From positions 8,209,501 to 8,273,500 of the forward strand of contig OX387610.1 of assembly GCA_947568835.1 (NCBI GenBank): a stretch of DNA of 64,000 nucleotides. The letters are read 5' to 3'. Position 1 is the stretch's first letter. Every line of letters starts with the position of its first letter. The DNA is from Protonemura montana (lineage: Eukaryota; Arthropoda; Insecta; Plecoptera; Nemouridae). Below the pieces are notes generated by a model that was not told the origin of the DNA, did not search any database, and saw nothing but the letters and a program-made list of their open reading frames with translations. The translations under genes were made by a program, and so were the position numbers. Positions 1 to 11,400 of the stretch are shown one piece after another.

Positions 1-325
1 CCAGCTCAGTTTGGGAGAAAGGTTGGAAATTAATGTTTGTTCAACATCTACATTCGTCTCTTCGACCTTTTGACAACATGCATCTGTGGAAGAGTGTTTG
101 TTGTTCTAGTTGTACCGACCCTCGCAACGGACGTTAAACCTGTGGTGCCCTTTATGTTCTTTGAATGGAGTAAGATTCATCTGAGAACCGGATGTTTACT
201 CCTCTCTTCCTGGATGATTAGATTCATCGTCTTCCCTATCATCATTCTTTCATTCTTGAAAAACGACCAGTAGCATTCTGGGCCAGTTGTCAAAACAGTA
301 AGTCGTTAGCCACAACGAACCTACC
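1..325 (+). repeat. 5S-derived SINE copy, 3' part
   Basis: This stretch matches the body and tail of the better preserved copy at 23,785-24,215. Shared blocks are the 'gttgtaccg...gacgttaa' segment, the 'ttcatcatc'-type pyrimidine stretch and the terminal 'gttgtcaaaacag..cgtt' motif. The 5S-like head is missing because the window starts inside the element. It is diverged and probably inactive. Confidence 0.6.
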
Positions 326-924
326 AAATAATATTTGATGCGCCAACCTTCTCACCAATGATAATCGATTACTGGCATTTTGTGCAAAACAATGCCGTAT
401 TTTTATGGGGGTTACTATGGAGTACTTTCCGCACGGCTTTTCGGTGCGGGTTACGGGCTGGAATGCTATCCGCACTGAAAACCAATCACCAATCAATCAC
501 AGCAATCACCGCAAATTATGTGCCATACATACAATTCCGAGAGCATTAACTTTAGGAGGGAGGTGATTTTTCACCAAGAGAGATTTTGTATACAGTCTTA
601 ATATCAAACGGCTATCCGACTAGAAAGGAGTCGTTTTTTTGCCACTAGTGGAACGACAGCAAGAGAGGCTCCGATCGCCTTACATGGTGTTAATGTAAAA
701 CTGCGTCCCCTTCGGAAGAGAGAAGATATTCTTACACAGTTCCAAGGTCGGTGCCGATGTTGCCTCCATGCGGGAGACCGTTATGAATTGTAAAAGTTCT
801 AGAATTAGCTCCGACGACGCTCTCTCTCCCCCAAGTACAAGTGTCTTCAAACTAAAACTATCACTCCACTCGCTTCACATAAAACTAGTCTCTAAAGATA
901 AACACGTGTTTTTTTTTCCTTCAG
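326..924. other. upstream of first recognised exon; no gene seen
   Basis: No convincing coding exon is seen here. It should hold the 5' untranslated exon(s) and promoter of the large gene starting at 925, because the first recognised coding exon is preceded by a splice acceptor. The short ORFs present are typical chance lengths. Confidence 0.4.
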
Positions 925-3900
925 ATGGGAGATTTTCGCCACCTCCAGGTCTTCAGAACGCCACGTCTGTTGTCTAAATTGACCTGGTGTCAATACTGGC
1001 AGCTGTTTCGCTCGAATTCTCGGGTCACACTCGCCAGGGTTTCGGCAAATGATTACGAAAAGGAGATGTAAGTGCACACAATCGATATTACATCTCTTCA
1101 CGATAGCCCGCTGCGGGGTACACTACAACGAATCGAGGGTCTCACGTTTCAAGGGAATGCTTTGCTTCAAACAATTTTCCCTTTCGGAACAACCGTCATT
1201 TAATTAGTAATATCCTACTCCTGAGAAAATTTTTTAAATTGTATCTTACAACGCAACTCAAATTGAGTTCACGAAGCCCTAATTATAACATATAATCTTG
1301 AAATCTTGTCTAAATTCTACCGTAGATAACTTTTTGAAGCTCAGTTGCAAATCAACATCTTACCTTTGGTGCTATCTGTAACCTTATTTTTAAGATTTCA
1401 CGTTATATTCCGACCAATTGTATTATACGTGAACTACAATGCAATCGATTTGGACAATAGTAGCTCAATTATTTAGCAGTTGTGGAATATCAGATCGTTT
1501 TTATTTAACTGTATGTGTGTTTTCTGTCTTCACTTGTGCCCAAGCTGTTCAACATCTTTTTCAAAAATCGTAATTTATTTATTTAGAGATAATGTTAAGT
1601 ACTGTCTGCTACCATAATATGCAAATAAAAGCAGAAAATTCCACTGTAACTCGGAGTTGTGGAAATGCTGCTATTTGTCATTGCGAAGCAAGTTGCTACC
1701 CAGGGACACCAAAATAAGAAAGTTTTTACAATTCGTATCTTATTATTTATATCTTAAACTTCAAAGTTATTTTTTTTTCTTTCTTAAGATCATCAAAAGT
1801 GTACGATTTCTCGGAGGACGAAGAAATCTATTCGTACAAAAAGTTCAAAAGAATACTCCGTATCAACGATCCAAGAGTGAAATTAGTTGTAACTCAGTGT
1901 AATTCAGAAGCTAAGGCTACCGATGAAAGCAACGACACTAGTTTCTCGAAGAAAAAATTTAGCGATAAGATGTCGTGGACGACCCTTGCAAGTAAAAATC
2001 GTAGGGGAAGACCGAGTAAGGACAGTTCTTTGAACCTTGCCGCCGCAGTTGAGTCGATTGAGCGAGTGGTAAGCGACAAAACCAAGACAGAGCAAGACTC
2101 TCTGACAAACACAGAGACAACGAAACTACCTCCGGGAACGCAACCGGCCTCTTTGGAACATTGCCCCCGTTCTACTGCCGAGCCAAGCACGGTTAAAATA
2201 AGACAGAAGTCTTTGTCAGGCCGCGATTCTCAGCTAGATGTGTCAGATGACTCGGCAGAAGAGTTGTACAGAGAAGATAACGTTGGGACGGTATCGAAAG
2301 AGGTGTCTTTGCCAACGCGTATTAAAAAAAAGAGGAAAAGAAAAGAGAAAGAAGATTCAACAGACAATCCTTACAAGAAAATATATCGACAGAAGTTAAA
2401 AGGTGGCATTAGAAAAGTTGGCAAAATGACGACCGTTGAATCGACTAGGTCGTCTTTGAAAGATTCTGCGCCCAGTTCCGACACGAATTCTCTGGCGGAT
2501 TTTTCACGCGTTCCCGTTCACAAAGAATCTTTCACGCAATCGAAAGACGCGAAACGACCCATGACGTATGGGTCAGAAGATCCAAAGGAAAGATCTGTGG
2601 ACAGTACAATCTTATTTTCTGTAAGTTATGACAAGAAAAAGTGTCAAAATGATAGTGCGACATCAAAACTTGCTACCAGCCATGCAAACCAAAGCTACAA
2701 TAAGCAATCGTGCGATATAAAGGAGCTGATGCCGCCAAAAAACATTGTCGAAAAGAGCAAGTCCGTGGACCCCGACAAAACGAAATCGAATGAAAGTTCG
2801 AAGATCGTTGCGACTTCCAGCAAGAAGCGAAAGAACATTTCAAAAACTTCTTCGTCGAAAATATTCCTCGAGAGCCTCCCACAAAGTTCTACGTCTCACA
2901 GTCACGGGATAACAAAAAAAACTGACAAGACTTCGGTGAAAAAACTTCCACGCCCGAAAGACGATGCGACTTTCGTGTCCCTACCATCTCCCAAAAATAA
3001 ACTTAAACTTTCGAATGACGGTATTCTACAAAATCCACGAAGCTCTGTGATAAACGTTACTGTTCAAGACAATCACTCAACCTCAAAAGTACAACCTGCA
3101 CACACCGTTGACGCAAAGAATAATCAGCCAAGAAAAGAATCGTCCCATCAAACCTCGACAGCCAACGCCAAATCGGTTCCCCAGAAGGTCACATCACATC
3201 AATCTTCGAAGCTCTCGTACACCGACCAAACCAAATCAGGCCCTACAAAGAAACATCTAGGCACGACGTCTACCGAGATCGTACCGGTTCGTGAAAGTGC
3301 GTCACAGAGTCAGTCTTCTAAAAAAGGTTCACATAAAAATACAGTACCGACCTCAAAGGTATCCGACAGGAGCAAGCGAAAAACGTCTCCAGCAAAAAAT
3401 CCCATGAAAGAGGCTGTAAAAATTCGGCGAACGGAAACTGCGACGGCTGTAAAGTCTTCTACTGATAGTGATGATGACTCGGAGAAGTTGACTGGGGAAG
3501 AGTGGATAGCAAAGGTGAATAGATTTGTGCAGAGACACGATGAAGACGCCAGGAGGAAAATCTCTCGAGTTTCTTCGAACGAAAATAGCGAAAAGCCAGG
3601 TGATGTGATTAGTAAAGAAACATATGTGCTGCGTACAGAATCCAAGGAGAAACATGCTCGCCCGCCCGTAACATTTAGTTCAGCTTATCTCAGCTCTAAC
3701 GACCAGCTAAATAATTTGGTGACTCCGTCTCAAACGGAACCGTTAAAGAGCACTTCTGTCGACATGCCAACACGCACCACGTCAAAAGTTGTTTACAAGC
3801 GTAAAATATTCGATAAATCACGCTCTAGTTTAGAGAATACTCAACTGACAGCTCTCACGACTGACGTACCGGTTAACCAGGCACCAGTTAAAAGCAAAGC

Positions 3901-6212
3901 TATAGTTGCGGAAACTACAGTATCCCCAACCGCCGATCATAAAACTGTAAATATTCCGAAATACACTGAATTGTTGATTGCTGCAAACACCACGACCCCA
4001 GAATCCATTGCTAGCCAAGTTGCTGTGACAAATAGGATTGCGGAAACCGTCGTCTTCCAACCTGCTTTAACGTCCAAAGATATAGAAGCAATTTTAAATA
4101 AATATTTAGTAGTTCACGCTCAAACAATCGCCTCGTTTGCAATGAATGCTGTTGCCGAGACCGTAAATCCAACTTCTTCTAAATCAAAGAGCTCCAAAGA
4201 TGTTGTTGGCGAAGATGGTGCGACTTCTTTTAGTGATGACTCTACCAGCAACCAGCTTGCTCGAAAGGCGAAGGAATTTTTAAGCCAATACGCGGCGACG
4301 AGCGCACAAGAAATAGCCGCTGTTTTTGCCAAAGTTGCAAAGAATGAGGTGTTAAGCATCAACGACCCAGGTGGTGCAGCTTCGAAGAATGTAGAAGAAA
4401 CCGTGAACGTGTGCAACACTGAAGCTTCAAAACACACTAAAGACTATGCCAAGCCGGGTTCTGCAAAATCAAGAATCTCCGAAGTGCAAATTAAACCGGT
4501 GTTTGCAGCATCTAAAGTATCTGATATCTCCAAAGCGGGTTTTACAATTCCCAAAGTCACCGCCAACCAGGGTTCTGCAGCATCTAAAATCATTCAAGAC
4601 GTCTCGAAAACCGTTTTCGCTCCTTCTACAATCATAACAGGTGACAAACCATGTCTTGCAGCTTTTAAAATTCCTATGGTCACCAAAAAAGATTCTGAAA
4701 CGTTTAAAATCAAGGATGTCCGAAAACCGGTTCCTTCTGCCTCTGAAACCACTAAAAAGGTCACCAAAACGGGTTCTGCATCATCTAAAAACAGTGAGGT
4801 TATCGCCAAACCAAGTTCTGCAACTTCTCAAATCACTAAAGTCGCCAAATCAGGTTCTTCCACAGTTAAAATCACCGAAGTCATCGCAAAAACGGGTTTT
4901 GTAGCATCTAAATTCACTGAAGCTACCAAATCGGGTTCTTCGACTTCGAAATTCACCAAAGCAGTCGCGAAACCGAGTTCTGCAGCAACAAAACTGACTG
5001 TAGTCGCAAAATCGGGTTTTGTTGATTTTAAAGTTACTAAAGTCGTCACTAAGCTGGGTTCTTCAGCTTTCAAAATCAGTGAAGACGCCACAACGGTTCC
5101 CGCCGAAAGTAAATTAACTGGCATCACCTCTAAGACGGTCTCGGCATCTCGTAAAACCATTGAAAAGGAAGCTGTGCCGGTTGTTCCACCTCCTAAATAC
5201 ATAGAAAAGGAATCAAAGCCAGTTACTTCAACTCCTAATACCACAGAAAAGGAAGCTGTGCCGGTTATTCCACCTCCTAAAACCATAGAAAAGGAAGCTG
5301 GGCCGGTTATTCCACCTCCTAAATTCATAGAAAAGGAAGCTGCGCTGGTCTGTCCACCTCCTAAATTCATAGAAAAGGTCGCTACGCCGCATGTTCCACC
5401 TTTTAAATGCATAAAAAAGAAAGCAAAGCTAGTTACTTCAACTCCTGATATCACAGAAAAGGAAGCTGCACCGGTTGTTCCACCTTTTAAATTCATAGAA
5501 AAGAAAGCAGAGCCAGTTATTTCAACCTCTGATGCCATAGAAAAGGAAGCTGCACCGGTTGTTTCAACTCCTAAATTCATAGAAAAGGTCGCTACGCCGC
5601 ATATTACACTTCCTAAATTCACAGAAAAAGCCGCTACGCCGCATATTCCACCTCCTAAAACCATAGAAAAGGTCGCTACGCCGGTTGTTCCTTCTAAATT
5701 CTTCGACGAGGTCACCAAGCCAGTTGTACGATCTTCTAAAATCAAAGAACCCGCCAAGCTGGTTCTATCTCGTAAAATTAATGAAGACGTCAAAAAGCTG
5801 ACTGAAGCATGTAAATTACATGACATCGCCTCTAAAATGGCTTCTGGATCTAGTAAAAAAATTAAAAAGGCAACCAGGCCTATTGAGACAACTTCTAAAA
5901 GCACAGAAGAGATCGCCAAGTCAAGTTCTGCAAGTCTTCTTACCATAGAAAAGGTCGCAAAGCCAATTGTTTCATCTCCTAAAACATTAGAAGAGATCAC
6001 CAAGCCGACATTTTCATCTTCACCTAAAATCACAGATGAAGTGGCCAAGCCGAGTTTTAAAACCATCGACGAGGTGACCAAGCCAGTTGTTTCATCCCCT
6101 AAAATCATAGAAAAGGTCGTCAAGCCGAGTTCTGCACCACGAAGTCCTTCTGCAGTCCCCAGCGGCGTTCTAGCTGTCAATGCATCGCAGGCTGCTGATT
6201 CTTTGTTGCAAG
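925..6212 (+). CDS. Large nuclear AT-hook/Lys-Ser-rich repeat protein, N-terminal exons
   Basis: Coding exon 1 is 925-1067. A T-rich acceptor lies directly before its ATG (MGDFRHLQVF...) and it ends with two bases of a codon before GTAAGT. Exon 2 is 1789-6212, after a long pyrimidine tract ending TTAAG, and starts with the one base needed to complete that codon. In the joined protein I see a Ser/Lys/Thr-rich disordered chain, an acidic start (DFSEDEE), an AT-hook core RRGRPSK near residues 119-125, a basic nuclear-localisation cluster RIKKKRKRKEKE near 225, and degenerate then clear 14-residue repeats (about residues 930-1500). There are no enzyme motifs. If unspliced at 6212 the frame stops at 6274, but that stop lies in SINE sequence. 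The preferred model splices into 8409, where the phase agrees. AT-hook plus NLS suggest a chromatin-associated nuclear protein; the family is not recognised. An upstream noncoding exon is implied by the acceptor before the ATG. Confidence 0.65.
1068..1788 (+). other. intron 1 of the large nuclear-protein gene
   Basis: The donor is GAGAT|GTAAGT and the acceptor TTTCTTTCTTAAG. Two bases before plus one base after restore a codon and the reading frame. The interior is AT-rich and I see nothing else in it. Confidence 0.55.
4450..6150 (+). repeat. In-frame 42-bp (14-residue) tandem repeats inside exon 2
   Basis: From about 5,150 to 5,740 the protein repeats a 14-residue unit about 13 times with almost no length variation. 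The core is (K/D)xIEKEAxPVxPPP, with variants such as KFIEKVATPHVPPF. Weaker 13-14-residue units (KxTxVxAKSGSxxS type) precede it from about 4,450, and related units follow to about 6,150. The period is a multiple of three, so the opposite strand also stays open (539-codon antisense ORF, 4,828-6,447). Unequal exchange of a disordered Lys/Pro/Glu-rich segment is the likely origin. Confidence 0.85.
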
Positions 6213-6262
6213 GTATGGACACAGAAAATTCCTTGACTTCAATTGACATTGCCTTATCGGTT

Positions 6263-6540
6263 ATTTGTATTTGATTGATTTGCATGGTTGTCATTGTTTT
6301 GACAACTTTCCAGTGGGGGTAGTGAAATCGTCTAGTAGGACCGGTACGTAACCTACTCTTGTCGGTTAATGCCAAGGAGACTATCGGCTCAACATCCCTT
6401 CCGAAGGACGTTTTAATTACAAGAGCAGGATTCCTCCACAAATCCATGCTGTCGAGAGGTTAATAAGCAAGGCGAGTGAAGTTACTGTAATAACTTTCAT
6501 CCCTCCAACCTCTCTCCCGAACAGAGCTGGTCATGATTAG
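6263..6540 (-). repeat. 5S-derived SINE copy (inverted)
   Basis: The block order matches other minus-oriented copies (41,098-41,470 and 26,885-27,115): tail motif TTGATTGATTTG, then TGTTTTGACAAC, then 'aggattcctccacaaatcc', then 'gaggttaataagcaaggc'. The stop codon of the 1,491-codon ORF (6,272-6,274) lies in this tail. That supports an intron starting at 6,213 rather than a genuine gene end. Confidence 0.65.
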
Positions 6541-7150
6541 AAATGCTATTAATGCGATGTAATGAATGAAATGCTATGTTTGAAGAATTCAATGTAGCTT
6601 CGAATAATTTTCTTTGTAGATTGTGTTAGTGGTGAGGAAAACGATCATATGTGAAGTTTTTTATTTGAAAATTGTCCTTTTTGTAATTAGGCAATGTGTG
6701 TTTTTTTTTTAGAGAGAGAAGCTGCATGGCTTATGCATGGCTTACCCACTGGCTTATTTTGTCAACTTTGTTCAATCATATGTCTTCTTCTTCTGCGGGT
6801 GAAAAAGCAATTATTCATTTTATAAATCCCTGCTTTACCCGGATTACCCGTGCTTCAACTATTATTATTATTTTTTATTATTATTATATTTTTTTACATA
6901 CCATTTTGCCTCTTTGAAATCATGTTTCATGAGGGTTTAATTAAAAATCTGGGTTGCTAAAAAATAAGTGATACTTATTTTTCTGTTTTAATTTTTCTCC
7001 TCACTTCACGATATCAAAAGTAAGCGGCAACAACGCAACGTGACTAAAAATATCAACGCGTTTCGGCACCTTTTCGTTTCTCGCTATCGTTTCTTATCGT
7101 TTAAAAATTCTCTTGTTGCCAATAATATTGTTCAACTACTCTAGTCGGCG
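6541..7150. other. AT-rich stretch, no gene seen
   Basis: It contains short homopolymer and ATT/TTA runs (about 6,860-6,900). No exon, RNA gene or repeat copy could be supported. In the single-gene model it is intronic. Confidence 0.4.
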
Positions 7151-7174
7151 GTTGGTGCCAATACACAGCCTTGA

Positions 7175-7379
7175 TCGAGCAGTCAGTTCGCCAGTGCCCA
7201 CTTAACTTGCTTAACGTTGGGTATTATTAGCGAGAATTGAAATATTTTGCAATTTTTATTCGAAAACGCTTTTGTGAATGTTCATTTTTGGTTTGAATTC
7301 TACTGTACAAAGCTTGACACTTACGAAAGAAAAAAACCGTATAGCTGGACGCTATTTTGTCCACCTGCGTTCACCTTTT
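7175..7379 (+). promoter_or_regulatory. Candidate internal promoter and alternative first exon
   Basis: An arthropod-type initiator, AGTCAGTT, has its A at 7,185. It is followed by an ATG at 7,278 opening 34 codons (MFIFGLNSTVQSLTL...) that run without a stop into a splice donor TTTT|GTAAGT at 7,379/7,380 in phase 0. A phase-0 acceptor (GTAAAACAG|CAT) exists at 8,440/8,441. This could be the start of an independent gene or an alternative promoter for exons 3-5 of the large nuclear protein. I see no clear downstream core element at +28, and the 34 codons resemble nothing I recognise. Confidence 0.35.
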
Positions 7380-8348
7380 GTAAGTCCTTGGTATTTTAAA
7401 GATTAACAAGTGCTTAAATTGAAGAGCGAAACCTAAAACAAAAGCTGAAACCAACAAAAAAATCACGTTTAAAAGGTTATTAGTGTGTTGACTGCTTTTG
7501 TTATGTTTGTTTTCTTCATATAGTCTCGGCATGTTATTGGGATTCTCTAAGGAGTATAGCTAATGTGAGTGAACGAAAATTGTATTAAAATTGAAATAAT
7601 TTATTGGGCCGCGCACGGCCCAAGTTGATTTCGCTTTTTAACAACTATAAATCTATTGACCTTGAACTATTTTCAAAGAGTTTCAAACAAGCTGTTCTCT
7701 TCAATTGTTCTGTAACACGTGGCTAAATCTATTTGCTTCGAAATGGCAATTTCGTGCATCTCATTCACATTTATAAATAGATTTGGTATCTGGTTTGGTG
7801 AAGCATGAAGGTGCAATTGTTCGGTACACAATTTCAGTAGATAACCAAATGCAAGTCAATCAATTGCATGGGCCGAAAACTAATCAATTAACAAATCTTG
7901 GATTCAACAGGTTCATTTTCACTTGTGGCAATCACCTTTAACCATTGAACTTCAGATTCGCAGCGCTGATGTTCAATTATGCGAGCCGTCAAAACGGGGC
8001 ATCGGTGTTGACCACTCTACTGCGCTTGCGTCTGTGGTTATAAAAAAAAATCTTTACAATTTAAGGAACATTTTTTTAAATATCGATACAGTGTTTATCA
8101 ATCGTTGAAATAAGCATTAATAAAGATTAATTGAGCGCAAGCCAGTCTGCAAGAAATTAAAAATTGGGTTTGTCTGGGAGATTATTCGCATTTGAATTTA
8201 GTCGAAATTGTTTAATTTTGTAAGTGTGTTAAAAAGGACGGCCGCGAGAACCATCTGATGGCCACCACCGTACCGCGTGTTGCCGGCTCGTTTGCTCAAC
8301 AGAAAGCTTTACGCTAGCTCCAAGACGCTGACTTGTTAAAAAACCAAA
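7380..8348. other. Intronic sequence with dispersed repeat
   Basis: About 7,950-8,330 carries two oppositely oriented fragments of the dispersed family containing the block GTTGCCGGCTCGTTTGCTCA (see 46,570 and 59,320). The rest is AT-rich, with no exon recognised. Confidence 0.45.
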
Positions 8349-8350
8349 TG

Positions 8351-8400
8351 TTTAACCCAAGTTTAACCCAAGTTTAACCCAAGTTTAACCCAAGTTTAAC
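8351..8400 (+). repeat. 11-bp tandem repeat (TTTAACCCAAG) next to exon 3 acceptor
   Basis: Four perfect copies of TTTAACCCAAG and one partial copy end eight bases before the proposed exon boundary at 8,408/8,409. The array occupies the position where the branch point and pyrimidine tract would lie, so copy number could affect splicing. Confidence 0.9.
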
Positions 8401-8408
8401 GCATTTAG

Positions 8409-11400
8409 ATTGTCAACGGCGCAATCAAGCTGTAAAACAGCATTCCCAGCAGTCAAGAGACGTTGCCGCTTCGACGAAAACTGTCGACAACATCGCACAA
8501 AATGGCTCCATCTTGAAAATCAGCACCATCAGGTCGGTGATTGCGTCGCAAGAACTTGTCTCTCCTTCGGTGAAACTGAACGTGGACGACGTCTCTTCTT
8601 CGGCGGCGACGGCAAACGAAGCAGACACTGACTCTGAGGAGTCTATCGACGGCGAAGGTATATTGTTACTTAACTTAGGTTTCACTTTGGAAATGAAAAG
8701 ACTACAGGTTTTGAATGGTGGTATAAAATGCATTTATTTTCAAATTAATTTCTTGCCAATTTTTTAATTTGTTCGTATGTTCCTTTGTTCGGGTTTATTG
8801 TGAGCATAAACCTAGTTTTTCAAGCGTCTATAAAGTCCCCCCTTGCAGTTCTTTCACCTGAAATGAAGATATCTCCAATGGGGCTCAGTGGAACGCTGTA
8901 ACTCTTTATATATTTCATAACCAGTTTTTTAAAACAACGTTGATGACACAAATCTTCAGTAAACGGGGACTAACCATTGTTTTAATTTCCGTGCAGTCGA
9001 TTGCATTAGCTTGGAGACCGACGAAGAGGAGCTTCCTGCAAAAATCCGGGACGTAGAAGAAGATTGCTTCGAAGAGGATTGCCAGTCAACTGGTCGGGTA
9101 GTTTCTGATTTTCGCTATGAGCCAGACGATGTTGACCGTTTCTTAGAAGTGCTGACAACTACTGGAAGCGAGGTAGCCAGATTTTCTGACTCTGGCGCTT
9201 TATTAGCACTACCAAAAGGTTCTATGAAGTTGCCATCTAGCGACACGCACAGCGAAGACATTCCTATGCTGAAAATGCTGGCGAGCTCGAGCGTTAAATC
9301 TAGTGGGGCGGTCTCAGAACACAGGCCTGGTTCAAAAGAAGTTGCATCCGACCTCGCTTTAGGCATGGTGGACAACGCAGACTTTGATATTCAATTTGTA
9401 AATGATAGAGTGAAAGAGACCAGTCGCATTTCAGTCATTGACCTGACTGACTGTGATGAAGACATCTACAGCTGTGACGCGGAGTACTCGGAACCTAGCT
9501 CGAAAGTTTCAGTTTCCGTTACAATCAAGTCGGAAAATAGTGATGGTGCGAGCGTTGTTTGTCCAGGACCATCAGCTTTGTCTGCCAACACTTCTGAAGT
9601 TGCTCCAGAACCCGATGATTTGGTCGCTGATATCGAAGAAAGAGTGGTTGGTGTTGAAAATGCTGGTGAACACCTAGCAGAGAACATTTATGACGTCGCC
9701 GAGGACACTGATATCCTTATTTGTTTATCTGATACTTATGACAACGCCATGCTAAATATTGCTGCAGAGCCGACCAGTCCTTGTCCGCATTCAGAAGAGG
9801 AGGCAGAAGAGAACGCGCAGGAGATTTGTGAAGAGGACATTGATGAGACTGACCTTGAGGCACACATAAATTTCACTTTTAGGCGACCCCATCGTAGCTG
9901 GTCGTCGCCGCCGGAGAAGTTCACAAGAATTTCTCCGGGTACCAGCTACAAAAAATTACCTAGTGCTTCGCAAGAAACTTCGGGAGATCGGCCGTCTACA
10001 GAAGAAACCGTCATTAAGGAGGAAAACTCTGATCATGTGTTGGCCAACCAAAACACACCTAGTTTGACACTCGATGCAGTTCCAGAAAAACATGAAGACG
10101 TTGGCGATAATGCGGACTTCTTTCTTTCGTTATTAGACCAAAAAGAGACCATAAAAAATTGCCTGGAAAGCCACGAAAGTGTCGACGTTGTGGACTCGGA
10201 CGTTAAGATACTCACCCCATTGTCTTGGGCAGAGCGCTGCGAGGAATCAATTGTCGCCATCGAGCAAGCTGATCTTCAATTGCTCCATACGTATTCCGAT
10301 TGTGTGGACCTGTCACTAGTGTTCCCACGTTCGGGAACGAAACAGAAGACTACAGCTAGCAACTTGAGGCCTGTCCCATGCGAAAATAACTCGGCGGATG
10401 TGGACGATCCGCTAAAATCTTCCTCGTGGCTAACAATCGATGGAGTCCTGTCGTCGAATTGTACAAGCAGACCTTTGAACTTGTGCACGGCTGCGAATGA
10501 TGATCGGCGTACACGCGGCGACGACAATGTGACCCCGGAGGTACCACTTCTCTCTGAAGCCGTATTAGCGAGTTACTTTAGTTTGGCGGACATCGTGATT
10601 AGTTGTTCAAAAGGTTGGCATAAAATATTTCACTCCGACCATTTCGATGGTCGGTATGAAAAGGAAGTGCTGATGTATAGAGAAAAGATAGATTCGCTAA
10701 AGTTGAAAGTGGCCCAAAAGGTACAAAAGTTTCTGACACACCTAGGGCACATTCGATTTCATAACTTGTTGTTTGCTTCTTTGCGAACGCAGCTCGAGGG
10801 GCAAAGACCCGTGTCCATTTTCATTCCGTACACAGTATTCTACCACTTTCTCGATGCAATGGTTTTGTTTATTGCAGCACCTCGAACGCCAGCCAGTAGG
10901 GACGAACTGTTTATGCCAGGCCTTATCAGTGTCTACAAGGAATGTGTTGCCCTTTACAACAAGTCAGAGACCAAATTAGTAAATATGAAACAAATTGCGA
11001 AACAAAAACTCAACGAATCGAGGCAAAAGAGACTTGTTAAAATAATGAAGTTTAAGCAATTGCCATCAGTCGCACCGTTAATCGCACCTGAACGCCAGCA
11101 ACCCTCCAATCATGAAAATGTTGAGTCTAATAATCCTCCGGAAACGCAGCCGAAAGCAGCGCAAATGTCTGCCAGCGCTCCAGAACAGTCAAGCCCTGTG
11201 ACAAATACCAACGCCTTCGTTGAAATACCCGCCGTCGTTGACACACCCGCCGTCGTTGAAGCATCCAGTGTTCTTCACCCGGCGCTTTCACAAGACAAGT
11301 GTGACCAGCCACAGCCGTCAGCCGTTAAATTGCCAGAAAATATGCCTCCGCCACCAAGGATGCAAATGTTTGAATGTATCGGCGATCGCGTTATTTACGC

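Noticed and set aside
4828-6447. 539-codon minus-strand ORF
   Set aside because: It is a shadow of the 42-bp repeats in the sense exon, has no splice or promoter support and runs into SINE sequence.
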